A DNA stretch of 46,043 nt from Lachnospiraceae bacterium UBA7205. GTDB taxonomy: Bacteria > Bacillota > Clostridia > Lachnospirales > Lachnospiraceae. Below are positions 1 through 7,457 of this stretch, piece after piece. Each line of letters opens with the position of its first letter. Positions within the stretch are counted from its first letter, which is position 1. The translations under genes were made by a program, and so were the position numbers. The stretch is from the NCBI GenBank assembly GCA_002490665.1, contig DKUL01000002.1:1-46043 (forward strand), in the 5' to 3' direction. The notes beneath the pieces are model-generated. The model did no database searches, was not told the origin of the DNA, and worked only from the letters and a program-made list of their open reading frames with translations.

Positions 1-150
1 TGGATTCTCCGGCTTGTTTAGGAGCAAGCAGAAGATATATTCCGGCTCATTCATATTTTCGGCTCTGGAACATTCCGCTAACAATTTTGCTGTCTCTTTG
101 ATCAGCTTAAATTACTTCCGAAGCGTGCTTTCACCTTTTGGTCCTGCCAT
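1..150 (-). other. Interrupted reading frame at the left edge
   Basis: Downstream of the monooxygenase-like gene, an ATG at 150 opens a frame that stops after 12 codons (TAA at 112-114). In the same frame it then stays open to base 1. The open part has a protein-like composition (LIKETAKLLAECSRAEN and onward) but has no good ribosome binding site and no family I recognise. It could be the start of a gene broken by a nonsense codon, two unrelated frames, or chance. The window edge prevents a decision. Confidence 0.15.
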
Positions 151-177
151 GTATCTGATAAACAACAGTATACAAAA

Positions 178-510
178 CTACTCCTTTATAAACGCTTTAT
201 CTGCTACGGAAATTCCGCCCTCGTCGGATATATAACGCTCTACCTTCATATGAAGGTCATATTTCTCGCGGAGTTCAGCAATTTTTCCCATCATAGGTGA
301 AGCATGGTGAATATCTAGCGAACGCTGGTCTTCCCAGCTATCAATCAAAAGAACTGTTTCTTCATCTGCCAACGGAAAGAAATACTCATACCTGATATTT
401 CCCTCTTCTGCACGAATATCATCAACCACCCCGCTTGCAATCATTTCCTCTGCAAATTTTTTTGCATTTCCATTTACACCTTTATAGTAAATGTTTACTG
501 TAATAGCCAT
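178..510 (-). CDS. Antibiotic-biosynthesis-monooxygenase-fold (YgiN-like) protein
   Basis: A protein of about 110 residues with the pattern of the dimeric alpha/beta-barrel ABM family, which includes quinol monooxygenases and heme-degrading enzymes. It opens with a beta strand (MAITVNIYYK), has the central Y-E-Y-F-F-P-L strand, then a W-E-D/H-H segment (DSWEDQRSLDIHHASP) and a C-terminal strand (MKVERYISDE). The substrate cannot be read from sequence. I chose the ATG at 510 over the upstream in-frame ATG at 534 because GGAGGG sits 7 bases before it. The 5' end overlaps the tail of a decayed transposase frame, so it was probably brought next to, or cut into, an old insertion site. It may be expressed alone. 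The fold call is fairly safe; the activity is unknown. Confidence 0.7.
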   Translation of the reverse strand: MAITVNIYYKGVNGNAKKFAEEMIASGVVDDIRAEEGNIRYEYFFPLADEETVLLIDSWEDQRSLDIHHASPMMGKIAELREKYDLHMKVERYISDEGGISVADKAFIKE

Positions 511-755
511 TTGATTTCCCTCCAATATATCCAATCTATTTCTCCTATGTACCTCTTGATCGTTTCTTCGTTTACATTATCTACCGTTTCACAATAGTAT
601 CCCCTTGCCCAAAAGTGTCTGTTGTACTTCTCACGGTATTCTGGATGCCTGTCAAATATCATCAGTGCACTTTTCCCTTTGATTCGACCTATCACTTTTG
701 ACACACTTATCTTGGGCGGAATCGACACATACATGTTAAATCGTCCATTGGACAC
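495..755 (-). pseudogene. tnpA: IS200/IS605-family tnpA remnant
   Basis: This frame holds the C-terminal half of a Y1 (HUH) transposase TnpA. Family landmarks are MYVSIPPK, the GRIKGKSALMIFDRHPEYR helix and FWARGYYCETV, followed by the IKRYIGE helix that carries the nucleophilic tyrosine in this family. A complete TnpA is about 130-155 residues. Here the N-terminal strand and the His-hydrophobic-His motif that should precede MYVSIPPK are missing (GRFN instead), and the tail diverges after the catalytic helix. It is therefore truncated at both ends and cannot be an active transposase. No tnpB is nearby. A strong hairpin about 100 bp upstream fits a leftover element end. Confidence 0.8.
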
Positions 756-854
756 CTCCGTTGTATATGATGTTGTTTACCAGACCTACATTCATTATAC
801 AGCGGAGTTTTCTATTTTTGTACTCTGCTCACCGCCTCCAGCATTTGTTAGTCT

Positions 855-871
855 CCCCAGCTCTGCTGGGG
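855..871. repeat. Perfect 7-bp hairpin, likely IS200/IS605 end structure
   Basis: CCCCAGC, a TCT loop and GCTGGGG form a perfect 7-bp stem. A second, imperfect hairpin lies at 899-921 (GATGC/GCATC core with outer GAC/GTC). Neither is followed by a T-run on either strand, so they are poor intrinsic terminators. They sit just upstream of the tnpA remnant, where IS200/IS605 elements carry the subterminal hairpin bound by TnpA. They also lie downstream of deoC, so a role in its 3' end is possible. Confidence 0.5.
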
Positions 872-968
872 GATTTATACTGTTTCATTAAATTTCTAGA
901 CGATGCCTCCGCATCAGCGTCAAAACTTTATCTAGCACTGGCACAAAACATGTAGCTCCTTGCCACCC

Positions 969-1616
969 TCACGATTTCATAATCTTTACCAGCCTGCTTG
1001 TGCCAAGTCTGTCAGCGCCAAGGCGGATAAACTCCTCCGCATCCTCAAAAGACGCAATTCCCCCAGCCGCCTTTATTTTCACATCTTTCCCGACATGTTC
1101 CCTCATCAGTGCGACATCGGCAAATACCGCGCCCGCCGTGGAAAATCCTGTCGATGTCTTAATGTATTCCGCCCCTGCTTTCGTGACGATTTCACACATT
1201 TTAATCTTCTCCTCCTCCGTGAGCAGGCAGGTTTCAATAATGACCTTTAAAAGCTTTCCGCCGCACGCCTCATGAACCTGGCGTATCTCGTCTTCCACCG
1301 CCTGGTAGTTTTTATCCTTGAGGTCTCCGATATTGATTACCATGTCGATTTCTTCCGCCCCATTGGCAACTGCGTCCTTTGTCTCATATACCTTTACGGC
1401 AGTTGTGCTGTACCCATTCGGGAAGCCGATTACGGTGCATATCGGCAGCTTTCCGTCCACATACGCTGACGCACGTTTTACATAGGATGCCGGAATACAC
1501 GCTGACGCCGTTTCAAACTGCATCGCGTCGTCAAGAATCTGGCGGATTTCCGCCCATGTGGCAGTCTGGCTAAGCAGTGTATGGTCAACAATTTTTAATA
1601 CGTCTTTCTTTTCCAT
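969..1616 (-). CDS. deoC: Deoxyribose-phosphate aldolase (DERA)
   Basis: Cytosolic class I aldolase that splits 2-deoxyribose-5-phosphate into acetaldehyde and glyceraldehyde-3-phosphate, the last step of deoxynucleoside catabolism. The 215-residue TIM barrel has the usual length of the short DeoC form. Visible landmarks are IVDHTLL near the N-terminus, VIGFPNG, EIDMVINIG with the catalytic Asp, KVIIETCLLT, the Schiff-base lysine in YIKTSTGF, and the proton-relay lysine in KIKAAGGI. AAAGGA lies 6 bases before the ATG. It is the last gene of the punA-deoB-deoC group; a 73-bp spacer with a stable hairpin separates it from deoB. Confident. Confidence 0.95.
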   Translation of the reverse strand: MEKKDVLKIVDHTLLSQTATWAEIRQILDDAMQFETASACIPASYVKRASAYVDGKLPICTVIGFPNGYSTTAVKVYETKDAVANGAEEIDMVINIGDLKDKNYQAVEDEIRQVHEACGGKLLKVIIETCLLTEEEKIKMCEIVTKAGAEYIKTSTGFSTAGAVFADVALMREHVGKDVKIKAAGGIASFEDAEEFIRLGADRLGTSRLVKIMKS

Positions 1617-1654
1617 AATTGGTCCTTTCCAATGTCCTTACTTTATTTTATACT

Positions 1655-1678
1655 GCACGGCAAAAAGATTTGCCGTGC
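1655..1678 (-). other. 10-bp hairpin in the deoB-deoC spacer
   Basis: GCACGGCAAA and TTTGCCGTGC form a perfect 10-bp stem with a 4-base loop in the short deoB-deoC gap. On the minus strand it is followed by AGTATAAAATAAAG rather than a U-run, so it is not a classic intrinsic terminator. It may be an RNA-processing or 3'-stabilising element that sets deoC expression relative to deoB; this is inference. Confidence 0.5.
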
Positions 1679-1689
1679 TATTGTTATCG

Positions 1690-2880
1690 TTAGCATAATT
1701 TTCCAAGAATCGATTTTCCGATTGTCCCCTCTGGCATTGCAACCCCGAAATTATCCGCGATTGTCGCACCAATCACCGCAAAGGTATCCGCGTCATCCAG
1801 TTTTCCAAATCCTGACATGGAAGGAGAATACGCAAGGAACGGGACTTTTTCCCTTGTGTGGTCGGTTCCGGTGTGTGTCGGGTCATTTCCGTGGTCTGCC
1901 GTGATAATCAGCAGATCATCCTCGCCAAGCAGCTCCAACAGCACTCCCAGTTTCTCGTCAAACCGTTCCAGCTCCTGTGCGTACCCCTCCACGTCGCGGC
2001 GGTGTCCCCACAAGGCATCAAAATCCACGAGATTGACATAGCAAAGCCCCTCGAAATCCCTGCCTGCAATTTCAATCGTCTGCTCCATTCCGTGTACGGA
2101 GCTTTTGGACTTGTTGGACTCCGTCAGCCCCTCGCCGTCAAAAATGTCAAAGATTTTTCCGACCGATATCACGTCAAATCCGGCATCCTTTAAGGCATTG
2201 AGCGCTGTCCTTCCAAACGGCTTCAGCGCATAGTCATGGCGGTTGCTGGTTCTCCTGAACTCACCCTTTTTCCTGCCGACATAGGGTCTGGCAATAATCC
2301 GTCCGACTTTCCATTCATCCTTCATTGTGATTTCACGCGCAATCTCACAGCAGCGGTATAATTCATCCAGCCCGAATGTCTCCTCGTTCCCGCAAATCTG
2401 AAGGACGGAATCGGCGGATGTATAAACAATCATATGGCCGGTTGCAATTTCCTCCTCTGCCAGCTCGTCAAGGATTTCCGTTCCGCTCGCGCTTTTATTG
2501 CCGATAATCACGCGCCCTGTCCTCCTGGAGAGTTCATCCAGAAGTTCTTTTGGAAAACCGTTTTCTGTGAAGGTCTTGAATGGTTTTGTGATATGGAGCC
2601 CCATCATCTCCCAGTGCCCGGTCATGGTATCTTTCCCGGTGCTTGCTTCCGACAAATACGCATAATATCCCATCGGACGTTCCACCGGTTCGACCTGTTT
2701 CAGCGAGTGGAGGTTTGCCATGCCGATTTTTTGCAGATTGGGAATAGCAAACATCTCCCTTGCCTGGGAAATATGCCCCAGTGTATCTGTCCCGGCGTCC
2801 CCATAATCAGCCGCGTCCGGTAATGCCCCCACGCCAAGCGAGTCAATGACGATTGTAAATATGCGTTTATATTTTCCCAT
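1690..2880 (-). CDS. deoB: Phosphopentomutase
   Basis: Interconverts (deoxy)ribose-1-phosphate and (deoxy)ribose-5-phosphate, linking nucleoside phosphorolysis to DeoC and the pentose phosphate pathway. The 396-residue protein is an alkaline-phosphatase-superfamily metalloenzyme of normal DeoB length. It starts with a metal-site strand (FTIVIDSLGVGALPDA) and the GTDTLGHI nucleophile segment. Near the C-terminus it has ITADHGNDPTHTGTDHTRE, with the second set of metal-binding Asp/His residues. I chose the ATG at 2880, not the in-frame codon at 2904, because AAAGGAGA lies 7 bases upstream. It is 24 bp after punA in the same direction, so almost certainly co-transcribed. Confidence 0.95.
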   Translation of the reverse strand: MGKYKRIFTIVIDSLGVGALPDAADYGDAGTDTLGHISQAREMFAIPNLQKIGMANLHSLKQVEPVERPMGYYAYLSEASTGKDTMTGHWEMMGLHITKPFKTFTENGFPKELLDELSRRTGRVIIGNKSASGTEILDELAEEEIATGHMIVYTSADSVLQICGNEETFGLDELYRCCEIAREITMKDEWKVGRIIARPYVGRKKGEFRRTSNRHDYALKPFGRTALNALKDAGFDVISVGKIFDIFDGEGLTESNKSKSSVHGMEQTIEIAGRDFEGLCYVNLVDFDALWGHRRDVEGYAQELERFDEKLGVLLELLGEDDLLIITADHGNDPTHTGTDHTREKVPFLAYSPSMSGFGKLDDADTFAVIGATIADNFGVAMPEGTIGKSILGKLC

Positions 2881-2904
2881 AGTTTTCTCCTTTAAACACA
2901 CCAA

Positions 2905-3717
2905 TTACATATTTGTGACAACCCTTGTGACAAGTTCCTTGAAGGATTTCGATACACGGTCAGCCGTCTCCTGCACTTCCTGATGGCTGAGCTGCTGTCT
3001 GGAAATCCCTGCCGCCATGTTCGTGATGCATGAAATGCCGCAGACCTCCAGTCCCATATGGCGCGCTGCCATCGCCTCGCACGCCGTACTCATGCCGACG
3101 GCATCGCCGCCCCACGCTTTTGCCATTCTGATTTCGGCAGGCGTCTCATAGCCTGGTCCTGTAAACTGCACATAGACACCTTCCTTGATGTCAATGCTGC
3201 ATGCCTTTGCACAGTCCCGAATCACATTCCGCAGGCGCGTGCTGTACACCTCGCTCATATCCGGAAACCGGGTGCCAAGCTCCTCGATGTTTGGACCTAT
3301 CAGCGGGCTTGGAACTGCCGTTGTGATATGGTCGGTAATCATCATAAAGTCACCCGGCTGAAAGGTCTCATTGATTCCGCCGGCCGCATTGGTCAGGAGG
3401 AGCTTTTTGGCACCGAGCAGCCCCATCAGCCGCGTCGGGAGCACGACCTCCTGCATCGGATAGCCCTCATAGTAGTGGACACGCCCCTGCATGATTACCA
3501 CCGGTGTCTCCCCGACATATCCAAACACAAAACGTCCCTTGTGCCCCTTTACGGTTGACACTGGAAATCCCTCGATATCAGTATATTCCACTGTACCCGC
3601 AATCTTGATTCCGTCTGCGTAATCGCCCAGTCCGGAACCCAGAATAATGGCAGCCTCCGGCTGGAAATCAATTTTTTGCCTGACACTGGCAAGGCAGGTC
3701 ATTAACTTGTCATACAT
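2905..3717 (-). CDS. punA: Purine nucleoside phosphorylase, trimeric type
   Basis: Splits (deoxy)inosine and (deoxy)guanosine with phosphate into base and (deoxy)ribose-1-phosphate. The 270-residue length and motifs place it in the trimeric, mammalian-like PNP class rather than the hexameric DeoD class: phosphate loop ILGSGLG, GRVHYYEG, LLTNAAGG, FTGPGYETPAE, VGMSTACEA and ITNMAAGI (purine-binding Asn). A GGAG element lies 6 bases before the start. It is 24 bp from the transporter permease upstream and 24 bp from deoB downstream, so imported nucleosides are split by the same transcript. In B. subtilis the equivalent gene is called pupG or punA. Confidence 0.93.
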   Translation of the reverse strand: MYDKLMTCLASVRQKIDFQPEAAIILGSGLGDYADGIKIAGTVEYTDIEGFPVSTVKGHKGRFVFGYVGETPVVIMQGRVHYYEGYPMQEVVLPTRLMGLLGAKKLLLTNAAGGINETFQPGDFMMITDHITTAVPSPLIGPNIEELGTRFPDMSEVYSTRLRNVIRDCAKACSIDIKEGVYVQFTGPGYETPAEIRMAKAWGGDAVGMSTACEAMAARHMGLEVCGISCITNMAAGISRQQLSHQEVQETADRVSKSFKELVTRVVTNM

Positions 3718-3741
3718 ATCTCCATCTCCTCTCCTGAAATG

Positions 3742-4683
3742 TTATCTCGCACCCTTGTCGTAGGGGATTCCCTCCGCTTTCGGCGCCCTTGATTTCTTTG
3801 ACACAAACACAAGCACCACCAGCGAAATGATATAAGGCAGCATATTGTAAATTGTACTTGGGAGCTTGAGTGCCACCAGCGCGTCAAATCCCATATAGAC
3901 ATTGGAAAGTGCGCGGAACATTCCGAACAGCACTGCCGTAAGCCCGATGTTGACTGGCTTCCACTGTCCGAAAATCATGACTGCGAGGGCAAGGAACCCA
4001 AAGCCTGCCACTCCGTTCTCGAACTTCCACTCGCTCACGCCTGCCGTGATGTAGACAAGCCCGCCCAGTCCGCCGAGCGCACCTGATATCAGCACACCTG
4101 CATAGCGCATTTTATAGACATTGATTCCGACAGAATCCGCTGCCTGTGGATGCTCGCCGCAGGCACAGAGCCGCAGGCCAAACTTTGTCTTGTACAGCAC
4201 GATATAGGAGGCAATCAGCACAAGCAGCGCTATCAGCATGAACCAGTTAAACTCAAACGAACCGATATTCATGAGAAAAGCCTTCTTCGCCTGTCCATAT
4301 ACGACGGTAGAGGACACATTGTCCACGCTCTCCGCTGTGTTCACCGCCCGCACCAGAACAACTGCTATCGCTGGTCCGAGGAGATTTAATGCCGTTCCGA
4401 CAAGTGTCTGATCCGCGCTGAACTTGATTGCGGCAATCCCGAGCAGCATGGAAAAAATCATTCCGCTGATGACACTTGCCAGTACTACAGCCAGAATTGT
4501 GACTCCGGCAGCCGTCCCCGCAGGAATGTATTTCATTGTAAGCGCGCCGCCAAGTGCACCGATAACCATGATACCTTCCAGACCGATATTGATAACGCCG
4601 CTATGTTCCGAAAAACATCCGCCGAGCGCGACAAGCGTCAAAACAGAAGCAAATATCAATGTATACTGAATCAATAACAACAT
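3742..4683 (-). CDS. nupQ: Nucleoside ABC transporter permease (NupQ/YufQ-like)
   Basis: Membrane permease subunit of a BMP-family nucleoside importer. The 313 residues are mostly hydrophobic, with about eight to ten transmembrane segments. It has the family core FSEHSGVINIGLEGIMVIGALGG near the N-terminus and KTKFGLRLCACGEHPQAADSVGIN in the cytoplasmic loop that contacts the ATPase (an EAA-like coupling region). Its ATG shares one base with the stop of the preceding permease (TAATG), indicating translational coupling. Together with the next two genes it forms the membrane complex. Substrate assignment to nucleosides rests on the nearby punA-deoB-deoC genes and on the family. Confidence 0.88.
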   Translation of the reverse strand: MLLLIQYTLIFASVLTLVALGGCFSEHSGVINIGLEGIMVIGALGGALTMKYIPAGTAAGVTILAVVLASVISGMIFSMLLGIAAIKFSADQTLVGTALNLLGPAIAVVLVRAVNTAESVDNVSSTVVYGQAKKAFLMNIGSFEFNWFMLIALLVLIASYIVLYKTKFGLRLCACGEHPQAADSVGINVYKMRYAGVLISGALGGLGGLVYITAGVSEWKFENGVAGFGFLALAVMIFGQWKPVNIGLTAVLFGMFRALSNVYMGFDALVALKLPSTIYNMLPYIISLVVLVFVSKKSRAPKAEGIPYDKGAR

Positions 4684-5810
4684 TATTTCCCGCCTCCTTT
4701 CCGCTCATCCCGTCTATCGAGATATCTGTTCAGACGGACCCTGAAAAAGAACACAAAACCACACAGGTAGATGATAAACGCAGAAATCAAATCCGAAATC
4801 TGCGAGCAGTACATTGTTTTGTCCACATAAGTGCCGCCGCTTGTAATATGCTGGATAAAGTAAGAGGCAAAAATCGCCCCAATCGGATTGGAACCGCCAA
4901 GAAATGCCGCCGCAATCCCGTTAAATCCCATCGCCGGAACCGACGTCTGCTGAACCATCCACTGCTCAATCCCTGTCAGGTAAAAAATGCCCGCTCCGAG
5001 ACCGGCAAGTCCCCCGGCAATCATCATTGTCAGGATGATATTTGTTTTTTCACGCATGCCGCAGTACTTTGCCGCGTTCTTATTCAGCCCGGTCGCTTTC
5101 AACTCATAGCCGAATTTTGTCTTTTCCAGGAGAATCCAGATGGCGACAGCCGCAATGACAGCCAGCAGAAGCCCTATCGTGACAAAATCATTGTTGGAGA
5201 ACAGCCTGTCCAGTCCCATACTGGGCAGCAGGGCACTCTTGTTTGTACTGGCGAGCGGTTTTGTGTATGGCGTCGTCTGCTCCTTCACATCTGTCAGGAG
5301 CATGTTTACGACATACAGCCCGATCCAGTTGAGCATGATACAGGAAATTACTTCATTGACATTGAAATACGCCTTGAGCGCGCCTGAAACGGCACCGACA
5401 AGCGCAGCCGCCACGATTGCGGCAAGCAGGCACAGGTACCACGGCATGCCGAACTTTAATCCGCAGTAGAGACATGCACCCGCACCGATTACATACTGCC
5501 CTGCCGCACCAATATTAAACAGACCCACCTTCCACGCAAACAGTACGGAAAGGGAACACATCAAAAGTGCGGATGCTTTCACAAGTGTTGTCCCAAAGTA
5601 CTTTTTTGCCGCCACGGCACTCGGATAATAAAGGAAATTTTTTAAGATGGCGACAATCGCCTTTCCGGCGCCCTGCGGATTGATAATCAGCAGGACAACA
5701 TAGCCGACCAGCAGCCCTATGACAATGCAGAGCAGTGAGCCCAGTATTGTCTGAAAAGCGCTGTTGCGCAGCAGGCTTCCTTTTTGTTTCCCTTGCTGTC
5801 CGTCACTCAT
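4683..5810 (-). CDS. nupP: Nucleoside ABC transporter permease (NupP/YufP-like)
   Basis: Second membrane subunit of the nucleoside importer, 375 residues and usual for this larger permease. It has a hydrophobic N-terminal segment after a short basic start, then FAWKVGLFNIGAAGQYVIGA, the conserved NIG-x-x-GQ motif of BMP-type permeases. The coupling loop reads KTKFGYELKATGLNKNAAKYCGM. Its ATG overlaps the TGA of the ATPase gene by four bases (ATGA), so the two are translationally coupled, and it overlaps the next permease by one base. The protein ends with a basic tail (RLNRYLDRRDERKGGGK). Function in nucleoside uptake is inferred from family and context. Confidence 0.88.
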   Translation of the reverse strand: MSDGQQGKQKGSLLRNSAFQTILGSLLCIVIGLLVGYVVLLIINPQGAGKAIVAILKNFLYYPSAVAAKKYFGTTLVKASALLMCSLSVLFAWKVGLFNIGAAGQYVIGAGACLYCGLKFGMPWYLCLLAAIVAAALVGAVSGALKAYFNVNEVISCIMLNWIGLYVVNMLLTDVKEQTTPYTKPLASTNKSALLPSMGLDRLFSNNDFVTIGLLLAVIAAVAIWILLEKTKFGYELKATGLNKNAAKYCGMREKTNIILTMMIAGGLAGLGAGIFYLTGIEQWMVQQTSVPAMGFNGIAAAFLGGSNPIGAIFASYFIQHITSGGTYVDKTMYCSQISDLISAFIIYLCGFVFFFRVRLNRYLDRRDERKGGGK

Positions 5811-7342
5811 TTCGCCGCCCCCTCTCTCTTTGAGCCTGCCATGTAAAGACCAAGCTCCTCAACGGTTACTTTCTTGGGGTCAAATTCACCCACAATTTCT
5901 CCCTCGTACATAACGAGGATTCTGTCCGACACATTCATTACCTCATCGAGTTCCAGACTGACGAGCAGCACGCCTTTTCCGGCATCCCGCTGCGCAACCA
6001 GCTGTTTGTGGATATACTCGATTGCCCCGACGTCCAGCCCGCGTGTCGGCTGGACTGCGATTAGCAGTTCCGGATTCTTGTCAATTTCCCTTGCGATAAT
6101 TGCCTTCTGCTGGTTTCCACCCGACATGGAACGCGCTTTCGTCACCGCGCCCTGTCCGGAACGGACATCATACTGTTCAATCAGGCGGTTTGCATACTTG
6201 CGGATTTCTTTCCGTTTCAGAAAACCGAACCGGTTGGTAAACTGTGGTTCAAAGTATCTTTGCAGCACAATGTTATCCTCGAGCGAATAGTCAAGGACAA
6301 GTCCGTGCTTATGCCTGTCCTCCGGAATATGGCTCATTCCCATCGTCAGCCGCCTGCGAATCGGCATATGGGTGATATCTGTTCCATTTAAAGTTATCAT
6401 TCCGCTTTTGAGCGGTTCCAGACCGGACAGTCCATAGACAAACTCTGTCTGTCCATTTCCGTCAATTCCGGCGATGCAGACAATTTCTCCCCTGTGCACC
6501 TGAAGGGAAACTTTGTTGACGGCATTGTTCTTGTGACGTCTGGATGCCACTGTCATCCCCTGAATGTCCAGGACGATGTCCTTTGGCGCTGACGGCTTCT
6601 TCTCCACGACAAAATTAACGTCGCGCCCTACCATCATGGACGAGAGCTTCTCAGGCGTCGTATCCTTTACGGATACCGTACCGATGTATTTTCCTTTCCG
6701 GAGCACACTGCACCGGTCTGCCACCTGCATGATCTCTGCCAGCTTGTGTGTAATAAAGAGAATGCTCTTGCCCTCAGCCGCCAGGTTTTTCATAATTGTC
6801 AGAAGCTCGTGAATTTCCTGTGGTGTCAGCACTGCTGTCGGCTCGTCAAAAATAAGGATGTCATTATCGCGGTATAGCATTTTCAGTATCTCCGTCCGCT
6901 GCTGCATACCGACCGTGATATCCTCGATAACGGCATCAGGATCTACCGAAAGACCATATTTTTCAGACAAGGCAACTACTTTTTTGCGTGCCTCCTCTTT
7001 CTGAAGCAGTCCTCCTTTTGTGGTCTCCACCCCGAGAATAATGTTATCCAGAACAGAAAAGCATTCCACAAGCTTGAAGTGCTGGTGAACCATGCCGATT
7101 CCCAGGGCATTCGCGTCATTGGGGTCATTGATGGTAACACGTTTCCCATCTTTGTGAATCTCCCCCTCCTCCGGCTGGTAAAGCCCGAAAAGAACACTCA
7201 TCAGGGTGGATTTTCCCGCGCCATTTTCCCCGAGCAGCGCATGGATTTCCCCTTTTTTCAGCTGTAAAGTAATGTTGTCGTTCGCGATGATTCCCGGAAA
7301 CCTCTTTGTAATGTTCAGCATTTCAATCGCATACTCAGCCAT
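5807..7342 (-). CDS. nupO: Nucleoside ABC transporter ATPase, twin-cassette (NupO/YufO-like)
   Basis: Cytoplasmic motor of the importer, with two fused ABC domains as usual for sugar and nucleoside importers (about 510 residues). Cassette 1 has Walker A GENGAGKST and Walker B ILIFDEPTAVLTP; its signature region is degenerate (VGMQQR). Cassette 2 has a degenerate Walker A (GIDGNGQTE) and a good signature (MSGGNQQK), but its Walker B lacks the usual acidic pair (LLIAVQPTRGLD). Such complementary degeneration is normal in the family. I chose the ATG at 7342 because AAAGGAGG is 10 bases upstream; earlier in-frame codons at 7384 and 7351 lack proper spacing. It is separated from the binding-protein gene by a terminator-like hairpin. 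Confidence 0.93.
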   Translation of the reverse strand: MAEYAIEMLNITKRFPGIIANDNITLQLKKGEIHALLGENGAGKSTLMSVLFGLYQPEEGEIHKDGKRVTINDPNDANALGIGMVHQHFKLVECFSVLDNIILGVETTKGGLLQKEEARKKVVALSEKYGLSVDPDAVIEDITVGMQQRTEILKMLYRDNDILIFDEPTAVLTPQEIHELLTIMKNLAAEGKSILFITHKLAEIMQVADRCSVLRKGKYIGTVSVKDTTPEKLSSMMVGRDVNFVVEKKPSAPKDIVLDIQGMTVASRRHKNNAVNKVSLQVHRGEIVCIAGIDGNGQTEFVYGLSGLEPLKSGMITLNGTDITHMPIRRRLTMGMSHIPEDRHKHGLVLDYSLEDNIVLQRYFEPQFTNRFGFLKRKEIRKYANRLIEQYDVRSGQGAVTKARSMSGGNQQKAIIAREIDKNPELLIAVQPTRGLDVGAIEYIHKQLVAQRDAGKGVLLVSLELDEVMNVSDRILVMYEGEIVGEFDPKKVTVEELGLYMAGSKREGAAK

Positions 7343-7420
7343 TCCTTCCATACCTCCTTTCGTATGATGATAGTCTCCCGCCATATCAAGTGCAAGAAGA
7401 CTTTAAGAACCTGTTTATGA

Positions 7421-7448
7421 AAAAGGGGAGTGATGATGCTCCCCTTTT
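7421..7448 (-). terminator. Intrinsic terminator or attenuator between binding protein and ATPase genes
   Basis: On the minus strand AAAAGGGGAG and CTCCCCTTTT form a 10-bp stem with an 8-base loop, followed by TTTTTC. It begins about 10 bases after the lipoprotein stop codon. Because the downstream transporter genes have no obvious own promoter, this is likely a partial terminator that lets the binding protein be made in excess, a common arrangement for ABC importers. Confidence 0.8.
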
Positions 7449-7457
7449 CGTGTCTGT

